Notes: generated by a model not told the origin, from the sequence alone. DNA of 64,000 nt from Akebia trifoliata (GCA_017979445.1 CM030706.1:19919884-19983883); one strand, 5' to 3'. Counted from the stretch's first letter, positions 11,565-22,809 are shown. Made by a program: numbers and translations.

Positions 11565-13841
11565 TTAGTTCATTATTCTTGCACCCTGGGTAGGTAGAAT
11601 AGAACTTCCTAAAAAAAAATTAGTTCATTACTCTTTCACTCCGAGTAGGTAGAGTAGAACTTCCGAAAAAAAATTAGTTCATTACTCTTTCACTCCGAGT
11701 AGGTAGAGTAGAACTTCCAAAAAAAAATAGTTCATTACTCTTTCACCCTGGGCAGGTAGAGTAGAACTCCTAAAAAGTTAGTTCATTACTCTTTCACTCC
11801 GAGTAGGTAGAGTCGAACTTCCAAATAAAATAGTTCATTACTCTTTCACCCTGGACAGGTAGAGTAGGACTCTCAAAAAGCTTAGTTCATTACTCTTTCA
11901 CTCAGAGTAGGTAGAGTAGAACTTTTCCAAAAAAAAATGTAGTTCATTACTCTTTTACCCTGGGCTGGTAGAGTAGGACTCCCAAAAAAATTAGTTCATT
12001 ACTCTTTCACTCCGAGTAGGTAGAGTAGAACTTCCCAAAATAATTAATTCATTACTCTTTCACCCTGGGCAGGTAAAGTAGGACTCCCAAAACAATTGGT
12101 TCATTACTCTTTCACTCCGAGTAGGTAGAGTAGAACTTCCCAAAATAATTAGTTCATTACTATTTCACCCTGGACAGATAGAGTAGGACTTCAAAAAGCT
12201 TAGTTCATTACTCTTTCACTCCGAGTAGGTAGAGTAGAACTTTCCAAAAACAAAATTAGTTCATTACTCTTTCACCCTGGGCAGGTAGAGTAGGACTCCT
12301 AAAAAATTAGTTCATTACTCTTTCACTCCGAGTAGGTAGAGTAGAACTTCCCAAAAAAATTAGTTCATTACTCTTTCACCCTGGGCAGGTAGAGTAGAAC
12401 TTCTAAAAAGCTTAGTTCATTACTCTTTCACTCCGAGTAAGTAGAGTAGAACTTCAAAAAAAAAAATAGTTCATTACTCTTTCACTCCGGGTAAGTAGAG
12501 TAGAACTTCCAAAAAAATTAGTTCATTACTCTTTCACCCTAGGCAGGTAGAGTAGGACTCCCAAAACAATTAGTTCATTACTCTTTCAATCCGAGTAGGT
12601 AGAGTAGAACTTCCCAAAATAATTAGTTCATTGCTCTTTCACCCTGGGCAGGTAGAGTAGGACTCTCAAAAAGCTTAGTTCATTACTCTTTCACTCCGAG
12701 TAGGTAGAGTAGAACTTTCCCAAAAAAAAAAATTAGTTCATTACTCTTTCACCCTGGGCAGGTAGAGTAGGACTCCTAAAAAGTTAGTTCATTACTCTTT
12801 CACTCCGAGTAGGTAGAGTAGAACTTCCAAAAAAAATAGTTCATTACTCTTTCACCCTGGACAGGTAGAGTAAGACTCTCAAAAAGCTTAGTTCATTACT
12901 CTTTCACTTAGAGTAGGTAGAGTAGAACTTTTCCAAAAAAAATTTAGTTCATTACTCTTTCACCCTGGGCTGGTAGAGTAGGACTCCCAAAAAAATTAGT
13001 TCATTACTCTTTCATTCCGAGTAGGTAGAGTAGAACTTCCCAAAATAATTAATTCATTACTCTTTCACCCTGGGCAGGTAAAGTAGGACTCCCAAAACAA
13101 TTGGTTCATTACTCTTTCACTCCGAGTAGGTAGAGTAAAACTTCCCAAAATAATTAGTTCATTACTATTTCACCCTGGATAGGTAGAGTAGGACTCTCAA
13201 AAAGCTTAGTTCATTACTCTTTCACTCCGAGTAGGTAGAGTAGAACTTTCCAAAAAAAAAATTAGTTCATTACTCTTTCACTCTGGGCAGGTAGAGTAGG
13301 ACTCCTAAAAAATTAGTTCATTACTCTTTCACTCCGAATAAGTAGAGTAAAAATTCAAAAAAAAAATAGTTTATTACTCTTTCATTCCGGGTAGGTAGAG
13401 TAGAACTTCCCAAAAAAAATTTAGTTCATTACTCTTTCATTCCGAGTAGGTAGAGTAGAACTTTCCAAAAAAAAGAATAGTTCATTACTCTTTCACCCTG
13501 GGCAGGTAGAGTAGGACTCCTAAAAAATTAGTTCATTACTCTTTCACTCGGAGTAGGTAGAGTAGAACTTCCCAAAAAAATTAGTTCATTACTCTTTCAC
13601 CCTAGGCAGATAGAGTAGGACTTCTAAAAAGCTTAGTTCATTACTCTTTCACTCCGAGTAGGTAGAGTAGAACTTCAAAAAAAAATAAAAAATAGTTCAT
13701 TACTCTTTCACTCCGGGTAGGTAGAGTAGAACTTCCCAAAAAAATTTAGTGCATTACTCTTTCACTCTGAGTAGGTAGAATAAGACTCTCAAAAAAATAT
13801 AAATTCATTACTCTTTCACCTAGAGTAGGTAGAGTAGGACA
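11565..13841 (+). repeat. ~54-bp tandem array (about 43 copies) in T1 3' region
   Basis: Each unit holds TTAGTTCATTACTCTTTCAC followed by GGTAGAGTAG and an A-run of varying length. Two unit types tend to alternate: CTCCGAGTAGGTAGAGTAGAAC and CCCTGGGCAGGTAGAGTAGGAC (core parts shown). Rare variants recur 1005 bp apart: GGGCTGGTA at 11961 and 12966, and CAGGTAAAGTAGG near 12070 and 13075. Part of the array was therefore duplicated as a block. Tandem arrays in this position are known for Tat/Ogre elements. Confidence 0.92.
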
Positions 13842-14205
13842 TTTAACTTTCTCCCAACTTTTGCTCAGATTTGTCTCAAATATCATTCAAATTTTCTCGA
13901 GTTTTGTTTTACTCAGATTTTACTCAATTTCACACAGTGCACACACTTGCACATTTGTTCTTTTAGTCAGGGAGAATTCTCTAAAATACAGGGATTTGAC
14001 ACTGTCAGTGAGAGCTCACGCTCAAGGACCTGACAACCTTTTAATTCGAGGAGAACTTTACCCTCAAGGATCCGAATACCCCGACGAATTGCTGAATCAG
14101 GCTACAAAATGAACTGTCACTAGTTTTGGCATTCGGATATCGCACTATCTACCAAAATTGATTTGCTATCTAGTTTGCTTCAACCCTCTACCAAAGAGAG
14201 GCATC
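13842..14205 (+). other. T1 tail with polypurine tract
   Basis: This is single-copy sequence between the array and the 3' LTR. It ends CCAAAGAGAGGCATC directly before the LTR's TGTAGACA, matching the polypurine tract position. T2's tail (38643-39079, opposite strand) is homologous and ends CAAAGAGGGGCATC. The 83-codon open frame here has no recognisable product. Confidence 0.65.
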
Positions 14206-15944
14206 TGTAGACATCCCATTTTTTCACTCACCTGATTAATCAATTCGTCAACCCGATAGTAATGATTCCCAATGATGGATGTGTATTCCATTACTTTATT
14301 TTGTTACCAGATGTGTTTCAGAAATCTGGATGAGGTATCTCAAACTGACAAAGCCTTAGAAATCACGCTACGCTAGGAAAACACGACTCTAGAAACATAG
14401 AAATCATCATCTTCCAGACAAAAAAAAGCTTTACGATAAAAATCACTAAAAATTGATCAAATTACCAAAATACCCCTAATCTCAAAACAACCCTAAAGCC
14501 TACGTTACGCTTAGGAAAACTCTCTCAAACACATAAAACAACAAATCGAAATCAAATAAATCATTTAACCAATTTTAACAGAATTTGACAAAATTACAAA
14601 AATACCCCTCATAAAGTTCACGACCATTTCACACAAAAAATTTCATAAATAACACAAACCAATATTTCCATTGAATTCCTTATGAAAAATTGATTCTAAA
14701 ACATCCTAGAACATTAAAAACTGACTTAAAACGTGAAAAGTCCTCTCCGAGGGCAAAACAGTAATTTCACAATTTTCATAATTAAAAAATTCGAAATTAA
14801 TAAATAAAACATTAAATTATTAAAGTGAAACATTAATGAAATTAAATTAAAATTTTGAATTAAAAAAATCGATCAATCGGGCTCTCAAGTAAAATTGTTG
14901 AGGGTTCGTGAGATATTTCTTTAAGGACCCTCCATTTGGGGGTCCAAAGAATTAAAGATATTTTAGAGGGGGGTTCTCCAAAAATTTAAAGTAAATCAAG
15001 CAAGACTAAGGTCAAGGTATTAAAGTCAATCAAGTGAGACTAAAGTCAAAATTAAAGTCAATTAAACAAGACTGAAGTCAAGATATTAAAAGTCAATCAA
15101 GTGAGACTAAAGTCAAAATTAAAGTCAATCAAATAAGACCAAAAGTCAAAATCATAATAGAGTTTTAATTAAATAATAACTCTATCTAATAGAGTTCTAA
15201 CTAAAAAATAATTCTACCTAAAACAATTATAATTAAAACACAATTCTACCTAAAATAATTCTAACTAAAACACAACTCTAATTAAAAGAACTCTAATTAA
15301 ACACTAACTCTATCCAAATCAACCCTTAAAAAATTCTATAAATAGAGGTCCCCACACCCTATTTTCGTATAAAATCATAAACCCTAAGAGAAGTAGGTCT
15401 AGAAGCCCCCCTAGCCTCCCATAAACCCTAGTTTTGGAGCCCCAACTCCTTACCTAACATCCCTCCTTTGATTTTAGCCTAAAGAACGCCTAAAAGCCTT
15501 CCAAAAACATCCCAAAATCCGCAACAAATTTGAAGAGTTCAGATCCAAAAATAAGGAGATACCTTGCCTCGAAGATCCGAAATCAAATCCGGAGACAGAA
15601 CGAAACAAGGGAGTACGATACAAGGAGCTATTTTTGTCATATCTGAGGGAACAAAATCCTTGCTATCGGAAAGGTATAAAATTTTTTATTTTTATTTTTA
15701 TCTAGGTTTTTAGCAATGTGATTTATTTGGGACGTTAGTAGAGACCGGCTTTGGTCGAGCGGGGTTGGTGCTTAACACCTTCCAACCCCGTAACGTGATC
15801 CCCGGACTCTTTTTCTCTTTCGTAGATTAGTTTACCTTTTGTAGAGTCAGTTTGGTTCCTAGACCTTAACAACTAGGTGGCGACTCCCAAACCTCAAGGG
15901 TCAAAAGCGGATCCGCGCACCCCACGGATCGAAGGCGCTTTTCA
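14206..15944 (+). repeat. 3' LTR of T1 (1739 bp)
   Basis: It starts TGTAGACATCCC and ends GGCGCTTTTCA, followed by the target duplication ATACT. It carries the uninterrupted site (GTTACCAGATGTGTTTC, near 14308-14324) into which S1 went in the 5' LTR. A TATA box (TATAAATAG) lies at 15337-15345. Confidence 0.9.
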
Positions 15945-15949
15945 ATACT

Positions 15950-16564
15950 ATAGTCCCCCATCAAACATGGTAAAAGGGTTGCAAGTTTTTCAGATGGACT
16001 CGTCTTTCGATCGTTGGCTTTGCTAGTAACTCTATCAACGGTCGGGGTCAATCATCATTTGTCTCATCCATTTTCATTGTCATCCAGGTGCTTGGTAGGG
16101 TTCATTTTGTCACTTTGATCTCGGATTCTTCACCTTCAAAAGACAGCTTTGTTGCCAATGGTGCTAAAGCGTCTGTGTGACGATTTCGTGACCGTCCAGT
16201 ATATAGTATTGTGGTTTGCTCGGACATCTTTAGTAGATGTTGGGTGCCACTTTATATGTAGCCAAGGTAAGCTCTTTGAAAGAGAAAATGTCATTCATCT
16301 GATTGGATTACAAGCTGAAGTCTCCTTTGATATCCATGTGAGTCACCCCAGGTCTTTTCAATTGTTAAGCTGATAAGGAATTCCTCATATTTCGATGTGA
16401 TGTTTGTGCACGGGAAATCGAATTTGAAATAATAGGATGAAGTGGTTTTGTCAGGCACTATAAACACTATGCCTGCTCATCCTCCATTGTAAGTAATCAA
16501 CCCATTAAAGTACATCTCCCACTTACACTTTTCAATACACATGACACGCTCTCCAGAGGAGTGC
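15950..16564 (-). pseudogene. Second RNase H and linker of element B
   Basis: The minus strand from 16564 reads WEMYFNG, then FDFPCTN..SKYEEFL, and in other frames further left SRNRHTDALAPLATKL, matching the second (archaeal-type) RNase H of Tat elements (W.MYFDG...LEFPCTNN.AEYEAL...N..ADALATLASK). Several stops and frameshifts are present. It continues element B's RNase H across element A, showing that A inserted here. The left part (15950-16150) is the linker toward integrase and is interrupted by T1. Confidence 0.65.
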
Positions 16565-16569
16565 CTAGC

Positions 16570-17153
16570 TGTAACGGCCATAACATCTGTCACTTAGAGT
16601 TAGGTGTAACCTCGCCCCGGAGCTTCCCGAGAGCACCCATGTAACAGTATGTAAGGCTCAATATGAAGCCATGTCAACCCCCGTACCAGGGCATATCTGT
16701 TAACTTAGATGTACATGTCAGCCCCGTGCTAGGGCATACTTATTAGCTTAGTGGCATTTCTGTAAGAAGGGAGTATGACCGGCTTCCATTTTTTATGTTT
16801 CCTTCTGAAAACCTAATAAAGACTTAGTGTACTCCTTGTAGGAAGGATATTTAGTGCTATCCCAATCCCCAGCCTACACCCACGTTGTTGAAGCCCTCAC
16901 GCCCAGCTCTATGGAAATCCCGCATGTCATATGATCATCTATTGCTTGTAACGCACTTTATTGCTTTTGTAACGCGTTACCCTGTGTAATCAATATTATA
17001 TCAACAAAGTTGCCTCCGAACTTTGTCTCGTGTTGCTTCATTTACTTGTTTGCTAGCTCCATATGTGTGGTATACGATCATTTTACAAGCTTGCAAGTGG
17101 ATTTGACCCCCTTGCGCCGCACGACCTCACTTCGAAAGAATACGGCCATGATA
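16570..17153 (+). repeat. 5' LTR of chromovirus A
   Basis: It is 584 bp, begins TGTAACGGCC and ends GGCCATGATA (the 3' LTR ends GACCGTGACA, so the last bases have mutated). It is closely similar to 20079-20663. Confidence 0.88.
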
Positions 17154-17155
17154 GT

Positions 17156-17166
17156 TGGTATCAGAG
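17156..17166 (+). other. Primer-binding site of chromovirus A
   Basis: TGGTATCAGAG two bases after the LTR is the standard initiator-methionine tRNA primer site of plant LTR elements. Confidence 0.8.
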
Positions 17167-17291
17167 TTATAGTTGTTTGAGCATAGTTGGAATTTCAACC
17201 ACGATAGTTGGTATTGGAGTTATAGTTGTTTAGGTACACATTGGTTTTATCCCTACGCTCTTCCCCCAGTTTCCATTAGTTAACGCAAACA

Positions 17292-18388
17292 ATGGCACGA
17301 GAAGCTACTAGTACTGCGGACCAACCCATTCCAAACACACCAGCACCATGTATAAATAAAGAACACATTGAGGTATTAGAAGAGAAGGTAGCCATGCTAT
17401 CCGGTCTCATTGATGGTATTGCACAATTAGATGGTCGCTAGAACACGCTGGAAGAAGAATCTACGATCCTCAGAGCTAGGTGACTAACCTCGAGGAAGAT
17501 ACCCGAGGAAACCTAGCTGCCTTACAGGAACAGATTACGGAGCTCACTACGAAGGTAGGTCTCCTGGTCCAAGCCGTCGCTAATGATCGACCTACTAGTA
17601 GTGATGCTTCTCCCTCGCGCTTGCAAGTACCCGAGCCACGCACCTTCGATGGTGTTCGTGATGCGAAAGAGCTCGAGAATTTCCTGTTCGACATGGAGCA
17701 GTACTTCCGTGCAGCTCGTCCGGATTCAAAAGAGGTAAAAGTAACAACTGCTTCTATATATCTTGCAGGTGAAACCAAACTATGGTGACGAACAAAGTAC
17801 ATCGAGATGGAATGTGGCCAATGTTTCATCGATACATGGGAGGACCTCAAGAAAGAGTTGAAACACCAGCTCTTACTAGAGAACGTAAAGTTCATTACCC
17901 GTAGAAAGTTGAGGCAACTCCAACATACAGGTACAGTTCACGAGTACGTCAAGCAGTTTTTCGCCTTAATGCTTGACATTCATAACATGTCAGAGAAAGA
18001 CAAGCTGCTCTCATTCCAAGAAGGACTCAAGCCTTGGGTTCAAACAGAGCTCCAACGGCAACGTATGGAAGATCTCGCTTCTGCAATTGCAGCAGCCGAG
18101 CAATTGACTGATTATACTCCCACGGGAGGGAGCCAGCAGAATGTACACCCTCAGTCGAAGGGTTACTACCAGCAACCTGAGTACACAAAGAAGTTCTCGA
18201 ATGGCAAGAATAGAGGGCACAAACAGAGTTCTTGTCAGGGATCCTCATGGAACTCCTTCCCTTCACAGAGCAGAAGTACCTCGCCAATCAAGCATCGTCA
18301 CAAGCACGTATGTGTTTTGTGTAGTGGGCCTCACAAGACATTTAAGTGCCCACAGCGAGCCAAACTGACTACACTTTTAGCATCCTAG
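17292..18388 (+). pseudogene. Gag of chromovirus A, broken
   Basis: The frame opens with ATG at 17292 (MAREATS), meets a stop near 17439, resumes at 17480-17788 and, after another break, at 17807-18388. Recognisable parts are PEPRTFDGVRDAKELENFLFDM and the helical capsid segment that follows (WEDLKKELKHQL), YVKQF, and near the end the zinc knuckle CVLCSGPHKTFKC (C-x2-C-x3-H-x4-C). Gag forms the virus-like particle and binds the RNA. At least two in-frame stops make it inactive. Confidence 0.8.
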
Positions 18389-18517
18389 AGTGACCCTAGT
18401 CCCGAGAGTACGAGTGGGCGAGATCATGAAGATTCTCCTCACATGGAAGCCTTGCATCTTTTGAATGCAATGAAGCAAACCTCTGAGACTTAGAAGATCC
18501 GTTAGCGTAAGGGTCTC

Positions 18518-19002
18518 ATGTATGTTGATGTGGAGATTGGTGGTAAGACCACCCAGGCAATGGTTGATATGGGAGCTACGCATAGCTTCATTGCCCCTAC
18601 GGAGGAGAAGCGCCTCAATATTCGGCTCGAAAAGGATTCAAGCAATATGAAAGCTGTTAACTCAAGGTCACTCCTATACAAGGGTCGGCCAAGTCTGTGG
18701 CCGTCAAGATAGGTCCATGGAAGGGTAAACTAGATCTACTCGCAATTCCGTTCGATGAGTTCAGAGTCATTATTGGGATGGATTTTTTACGACAGAACAG
18801 GGCCGTACCAATGCCGTTCGCCAACACTTTGGGCATGCTAGGTGAATGTCCAAGCTTCATTCCCCTCTCTACAGGTAAGGAAGAGGGAAAGTTGATTTCA
18901 GTCATTCAGTTAAAGAAAAGGTTGAAAAAAGGTAAGCAACCGTACATTGCTTCCTTCAGAGTTGAATCCATAGAACAGGACCATAGTTCAACTCCCACAT
19001 AA
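18518..19002 (+). pseudogene. Protease of chromovirus A, broken
   Basis: The retropepsin motif reads VDMGATHSFI where active proteases have D-T/S-G, so the residue after the catalytic aspartate is changed. A frameshift near 18700 moves the rest to another frame, which shows FRVIIGMDFL (family: VILGMDWL). It lies directly between the zinc knuckle of gag and the RT remnant, as expected for a Ty3 polyprotein. Confidence 0.75.
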
Positions 19003-19019
19003 GTAACATAGGTTTTAAC

Positions 19020-19385
19020 AGAAGTTGATGACGTGATAGTGAATGAGCTTCCGAATATACTACAGCCACGTAAGTCGATAGATCATCAGAATGAATTGCT
19101 ACATGTTGCCACACCTCTTATAGAGAGGCCTTTCAAGATGAATCCTCCAAGACTAGCTAAATTGAGCAAGCAATAGTATGGGTCTTTGCGACATTGTATC
19201 GATTATCAAACATCGAAGAAGATCACCATCAAGAACAGGTATCCTATCCAGCCAGTTGCCAACTTGTATGATAAACTTGGGACAGCCAAGTACTCTTCAA
19301 AGTTGGGTCAGAGATCAGGTTACTGTCGATTCAAGTTGCAGAAGAAGCCCCTCATGTACTATGTCAGAGTGTCAACAAGAATTGG
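19020..19385 (+). pseudogene. RT N-terminal remnant of chromovirus A
   Basis: After degenerate linker the frame reads SLRHCIDYQTSKKITIKNRYPI and SSKLGQRSGY, where RTs have CIDYRALNK.T.KN.YPIP and SKLDLRSGY; the catalytic aspartate of the first block is lost (KLDL to KLGQ). The similarity ends near 19370 and integrase sequence follows at once, marking a large internal deletion. Confidence 0.75.
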
Positions 19386-19800
19386 GATGTGCCCAAGAGT
19401 ATTGTCAGCATCAGAGATTCAAGAGTCACAGGGAAGTTATGGGACGGACCGTGCAGATTACTTGGATTCCAGCTTGACTTTCCAACCAGTGGACATCTTC
19501 AAGCAGATTGGTCAACAGAGAGATTCAGTTCTGCGTTCGAGTATTTCAGGCATCTTGCCAATGCTGATCATGAGAATTGGGCGAATTTGTTCAATTCCAA
19601 CTTTCAGAAGAACTCTTTCTCCAACAAGAGTACTTTTGAACTTATCACAGGCCAACAATGTTTAACTTCTCACACTATTGTTTCAGGCTACAGGAGATAC
19701 AGTCCAATGATGTACAGGTTTACTAAACTCTGGTTACCGTACAGGTTACGCAGCATTCACTCTGTCATCCATGCAAGAAGTCTCAAGCCATACCATGCAG
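19386..19800 (+). pseudogene. Integrase C-terminal half of chromovirus A
   Basis: An open frame reads SIVSIRDSRVTGKLWD, then HLQADWSTERFSSAFEYFRH and ELITGQQCLTSHTI, followed by HSVIHARSLKPYHAD. These match the D-to-E part of the integrase core (SDRDPRFTGKFW, HPQTDGQTERVN) and its C-terminal GPY-like end (HPVFHVSYLKPYH). The DDE aspartate is kept (RDSR), while the glutamate region reads STERFSS. Confidence 0.75.
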
Positions 19801-19879
19801 ATCCAGGAGATCCTGAACGTAGCATTCCAACACGTACATCTTTTCATTCAGCTATTCAACCAGAGCGTGTTCTCGACCA

Positions 19880-20055
19880 AGTTATCGAAAACGTCATTTC
19901 AGCAGTAGTTCCATCTAGCAACAACAGCAGCAGCACGTGGAGTACTTCGTCATAAAGAACATGCCAGAATTTGAAGCTACACAGGAGAGTGCAGAGAACC
20001 TACAACCTTTCAAGCAGAAGATTGAAGAGTTTTCCAGGTCAATGCGACGAGGACG
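19880..20055 (+). pseudogene. Chromodomain remnant of chromovirus A
   Basis: The reading VEYFVIKNMPEFEATQESAE followed by LQPFKQKIEEF lies just before the polypurine tract and resembles the chromodomain tail of chromovirus integrases (EYFVKWKGLPESEATWE...L..F). Chromodomains direct integration by binding modified histones. A frame change separates it from the integrase remnant. Confidence 0.65.
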
Positions 20056-20078
20056 TCTACAGAATAGGTGGGGGAGTC

Positions 20079-20663
20079 TGTAACGGCCATAACATCTGTC
20101 ACCTAAAGTTAGGTGTAAGCTCGTCCCGGAGCTTCCCGGGAGTACCCATGTAACAGTATGTAAGGCTCAATATGAAGCCATGTCAGCCCCCGTACCAAGC
20201 CATATTTGTTAGCTTAGAGGTACATGTCAGCCCCGTGTTAGGGCATACTTGTTAGCTTAGTGGCATTTCTATAATAAGGGAGTATGACCGACCTCCACTT
20301 TTGATGTTTCCTTCTGGAAACCTAGGAAAAACTTAGCGTACTCTTTGTAGGAAGGGTGTCTAGTGCTATCCCAATCCCCGGCCTACACCCACGTTGTTGA
20401 AGCCCTCAAACCCAACTCCGTGGAAGTCCCGCGTGTCATATGATCATCTATCGCTTTGTAACGCACCTTATTGCTTTTGTAACGCGTTACCTCATGTAAT
20501 CAATATTATATCAACAAAGTTACCTCCGGACTTTGCCTCGTGTTGTTTTATTTACTTGTTTGTTAGCTCCGTGTGTGTGGTGTACGATCATTTTACAGGC
20601 TTGCAAGTGGATTTGACCCCCTTGCGCCACACGACCTCGCTTCAAAAGAATACGACCGTGACA
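20079..20663 (+). repeat. 3' LTR of chromovirus A
   Basis: It is 585 bp, starts TGTAACGGCC after the purine tract AGAATAGGTGGGGGAGTC and ends GACCGTGACA. It is closely similar to the 5' LTR. Confidence 0.9.
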
Positions 20664-20689
20664 CTAACACCCTTTCATAATAGACAAAG

Positions 20690-21085
20690 TCACCCGATCT
20701 AGGGAATACAACAAGCAAGTCAACTACCGCCTATCCCATTATAGCCTTTGGGTGTAGCATTCAATATCGAATTTCGATAATTGAAGCAACCACTTTGCTA
20801 CCCGTCCTAAAAGGGTATGTCTTGACAATAGGTAACATACTGGATCCAATTTCATCAAACTTTACTTTGTTGGCCATTACTTAATGCTGTAGTTTTTTAG
20901 TGTCCTACCGTAGGGTACTTAAATTTGACCGCCCTCAATACGCGACTTATGTAATAGATAGGCCTTTCGCCATCTAGTCCCTCTTGTGCAAGCAATGCAC
21001 CGATAACTTTATCGGTGGTGGCTATATAAAGCAAAAAAAGTCGATTTATATCTAGTGGCGCCATGGGTGGTGGTAAGCTTATCAA
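20690..21085 (-). pseudogene. RNase H of element B
   Basis: The minus strand reads RLFLLYIATTDKVIGALLAQE and then RPIYYISRVLRAVKFKYPTV (family: LLLYLAVS..A+GA+L.QE...ERAVYYLSR.L.GAE..Y). The leftward continuation shows HPKAIMG.AVVDLLA, the linker seen before the second RNase H of Tat elements. It is broken by stops and then by the insertion of element A at 20664. Confidence 0.75.
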
Positions 21086-21167
21086 TCATTAGATTTTAGT
21101 AAAGGCATCGGCTTGCTCTGCCTTCCACTCAAATGTTGTTCCTTTTTTCAATAGCCGTCCCAAAGGT

Positions 21168-21875
21168 TTAATCACTAGCAGTAGTCCGGGTATAAAACGC
21201 ATTATGTATGATACTTTTCTGAAAACTCTTCAATTGGCTTAAGTTTTGTGGTGGCTCCATAGACATAATGGTCGCTGACTTGTCGCCATCAACTTCAATC
21301 CCATGTTTATGGACAACAAATCCTAGATTTTTTCCTACAGGCACACCGAATGTCAATTTCGTGGGATTCATTCGCAATTTGAAGGCTCGACAACACTCAA
21401 AGATCCTTCGAAGAACCACAACATGCTTCTCCTTTGTCCTACTCTTCACCACAAAGTCATTTACATAGTCTTCGAGGTCGTTATGTAACATGTCACTAAA
21501 TATTGTTGCCATCGCTTTGTATTAAGTATCCCCCGCGTTCTTTAAGCCGAAAGGCATGATAGTGTAGTTGAAGTTTCCCAAAGGCATCCTTAAGGCAGTC
21601 TTCTCAGCATCCCCTTCGTCCATTCAAATTTGATTATAGCCACTATAGCCATCCATGAATGAAAACATGGCATGCCCAATAGTAGCGTCGTCTAGCACGT
21701 CAATGTTGGGTAATAAGAATTCATCCTTAGGACAATCAAGATTCAAGTAACAGAAATCTACACAACACCTTATTTTGTCGTTCTTTTTATCTACTAGGAC
21801 CACATTGGTCAACCACATGTGGTGTTGAACGGGTTTGACTGAACCAGCGACCTCCAAATGTTTTACTTCCTCCAC
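21168..21875 (-). pseudogene. Reverse transcriptase of element B
   Basis: Two minus-strand frames together cover the RT core. One (21624-21875) shows TNVVLVDKKNDKIRCCVDF, then SFMDGYSGYNQI with the first catalytic aspartate. The other (21168-21512) shows MATIFSDMLHNDLEDYVNDF, where the YVDD motif reads YVND, so a second catalytic residue is lost. It continues with RMNPTKLTFGV and GFVVHKHGIEVD. A frameshift and stop separate the halves. The order relative to protease and RNase H fits a Tat-like Ty3 pol. Confidence 0.85.
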
Positions 21876-22311
21876 TATCTATTCCTCGACTTCATGTCAG
21901 AAGCGTCAAGCCGGTTGTTTTACTAGCCTTGTCCCAAATTTGTTGTGCAAATAGTATGTCACCAGACTTCTGTCAAGTCCTGGCATATCTTCATATGTCC
22001 ACGAATTTTCTTAGTAGGGCCACCAATCCGACTTGTTCGTCTTCCGTAAGTGCTTTATTTATTTTAACCATCCTCAGTGAGTCACCCCCTACAGATCAAC
22101 TTCTTCTAGCTTGACCAAATTATCTGTCTCATTACTCCTTCTTCATGGGCTTATGATTGTTGGGGTGGGGTCGGTATTCTCGTGTTCAGCTTCTGTTACG
22201 TGGCAGTGTTGACCATCCCCACCGGGAAACTGTCACAAACGATATACAATTGTTCTATCCGACCTCATGATTCTCGATACTCAGCTCCTCAGACGATTCT
22301 CCTCATCTTCT

Positions 22312-22809
22312 CTACTCCACTTCCACCATGTCTTTTGTTCGTATGTCTCCTACTCCAATAATTTTATGGTAGGTTGTGTCGACGCCCAAGACATAGAATC
22401 GAATATTTGCTTGTACTGGTCCGACCGCCAACTTAACGTCTATGTAGCCTGTTGTGTAGAAGCTATGGCCATTAAATCCTTTTATATCTATCTTGGTTCT
22501 GACAATATATCTCGACGACAGATCCACGCTTTCCAATGTTGACATCGGCATCAAGTTGAGCGAGGCACCTATATCCACAAAAGAACGTCTTAAAGACACT
22601 CTAGCCGTGATGTAAAAGGATCTCATGTGGTCGATTACCTCTTGCACATCCGACCTTGAGAAGTGTACCTCAGTCGGCCCAACCCTTTGCTTGTACGCTT
22701 CGTTAGCGCTTTGCGGTGTGCCATGGCATGAATGTGAATGGGTTTGATATAACTGCCAAAGCAAGCGACGCTTCGTATCTCTTTTCATCAAAGAGTCACA
22801 ATTGGTCAA
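22312..22809 (-). pseudogene. Protease of element B
   Basis: A minus-strand open frame of 165 codons contains RRSFVDIGASLNLMPMSTL, the retropepsin-like motif of large plant Ty3 elements (VD.GAS.NLMP), followed by VGPVQANIRFYVLGVDTTYHKIIG. It lies between gag remnants and RT. Its ends were not set by real start or stop sites, since it was part of a polyprotein. Confidence 0.7.

Larger units (their letters stand above)
554..15944 (+). mobile_element. Complete Tat-like LTR retrotransposon T1, non-autonomous, with target duplication
   Basis: Both LTRs begin TGTAGACA and end CA. The flanks carry the same 5-bp target duplication ATACT at 549-553 and 15945-15949. Removing the nested solo LTR (660-4105 plus its duplicated CCAGA) leaves an element of about 11.9 kb. 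The internal region of about 8.5 kb contains a primer site, a five-copy 193-bp repeat, long AT-rich non-coding DNA, one degraded integrase segment, and a long ~54-bp tandem array before the 3' LTR. No gag, protease or RT is recognisable, so the copy must have relied on proteins supplied in trans. It sits inside element B. Confidence 0.85.
16570..20663 (+). mobile_element. Chromovirus A (Ty3), internally deleted
   Basis: LTRs of 584 and 585 bp both begin TGTAACGGCCATAACATC. The flanks CTAGC (16565-16569) and CTAAC (20664-20668) look like a target duplication with one change. A methionine-tRNA primer site follows the 5' LTR and a purine tract (AGAATAGGTGGGGGAGTC) precedes the 3' LTR. Gag, protease, a short RT piece, the end of integrase and a chromodomain are recognisable. 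RT's second half, RNase H and the start of integrase are missing, leaving about 4.1 kb. It sits inside element B. Confidence 0.88.

Noticed and set aside
11565..13841. CRISPR-like repeat array
   Set aside because: Units are directly tandem without unique spacers, lie inside a plant LTR element, and vary like a minisatellite.
18011..18287. Minus-strand frames in the gag of element A
   Set aside because: Antisense shadows of the gag capsid and zinc-knuckle coding sequence.
19178..19665. Two overlapping plus-strand frames as one RT-integrase gene
   Set aside because: They mix frames; the recognisable RT and integrase parts lie in different frames around a deletion junction.
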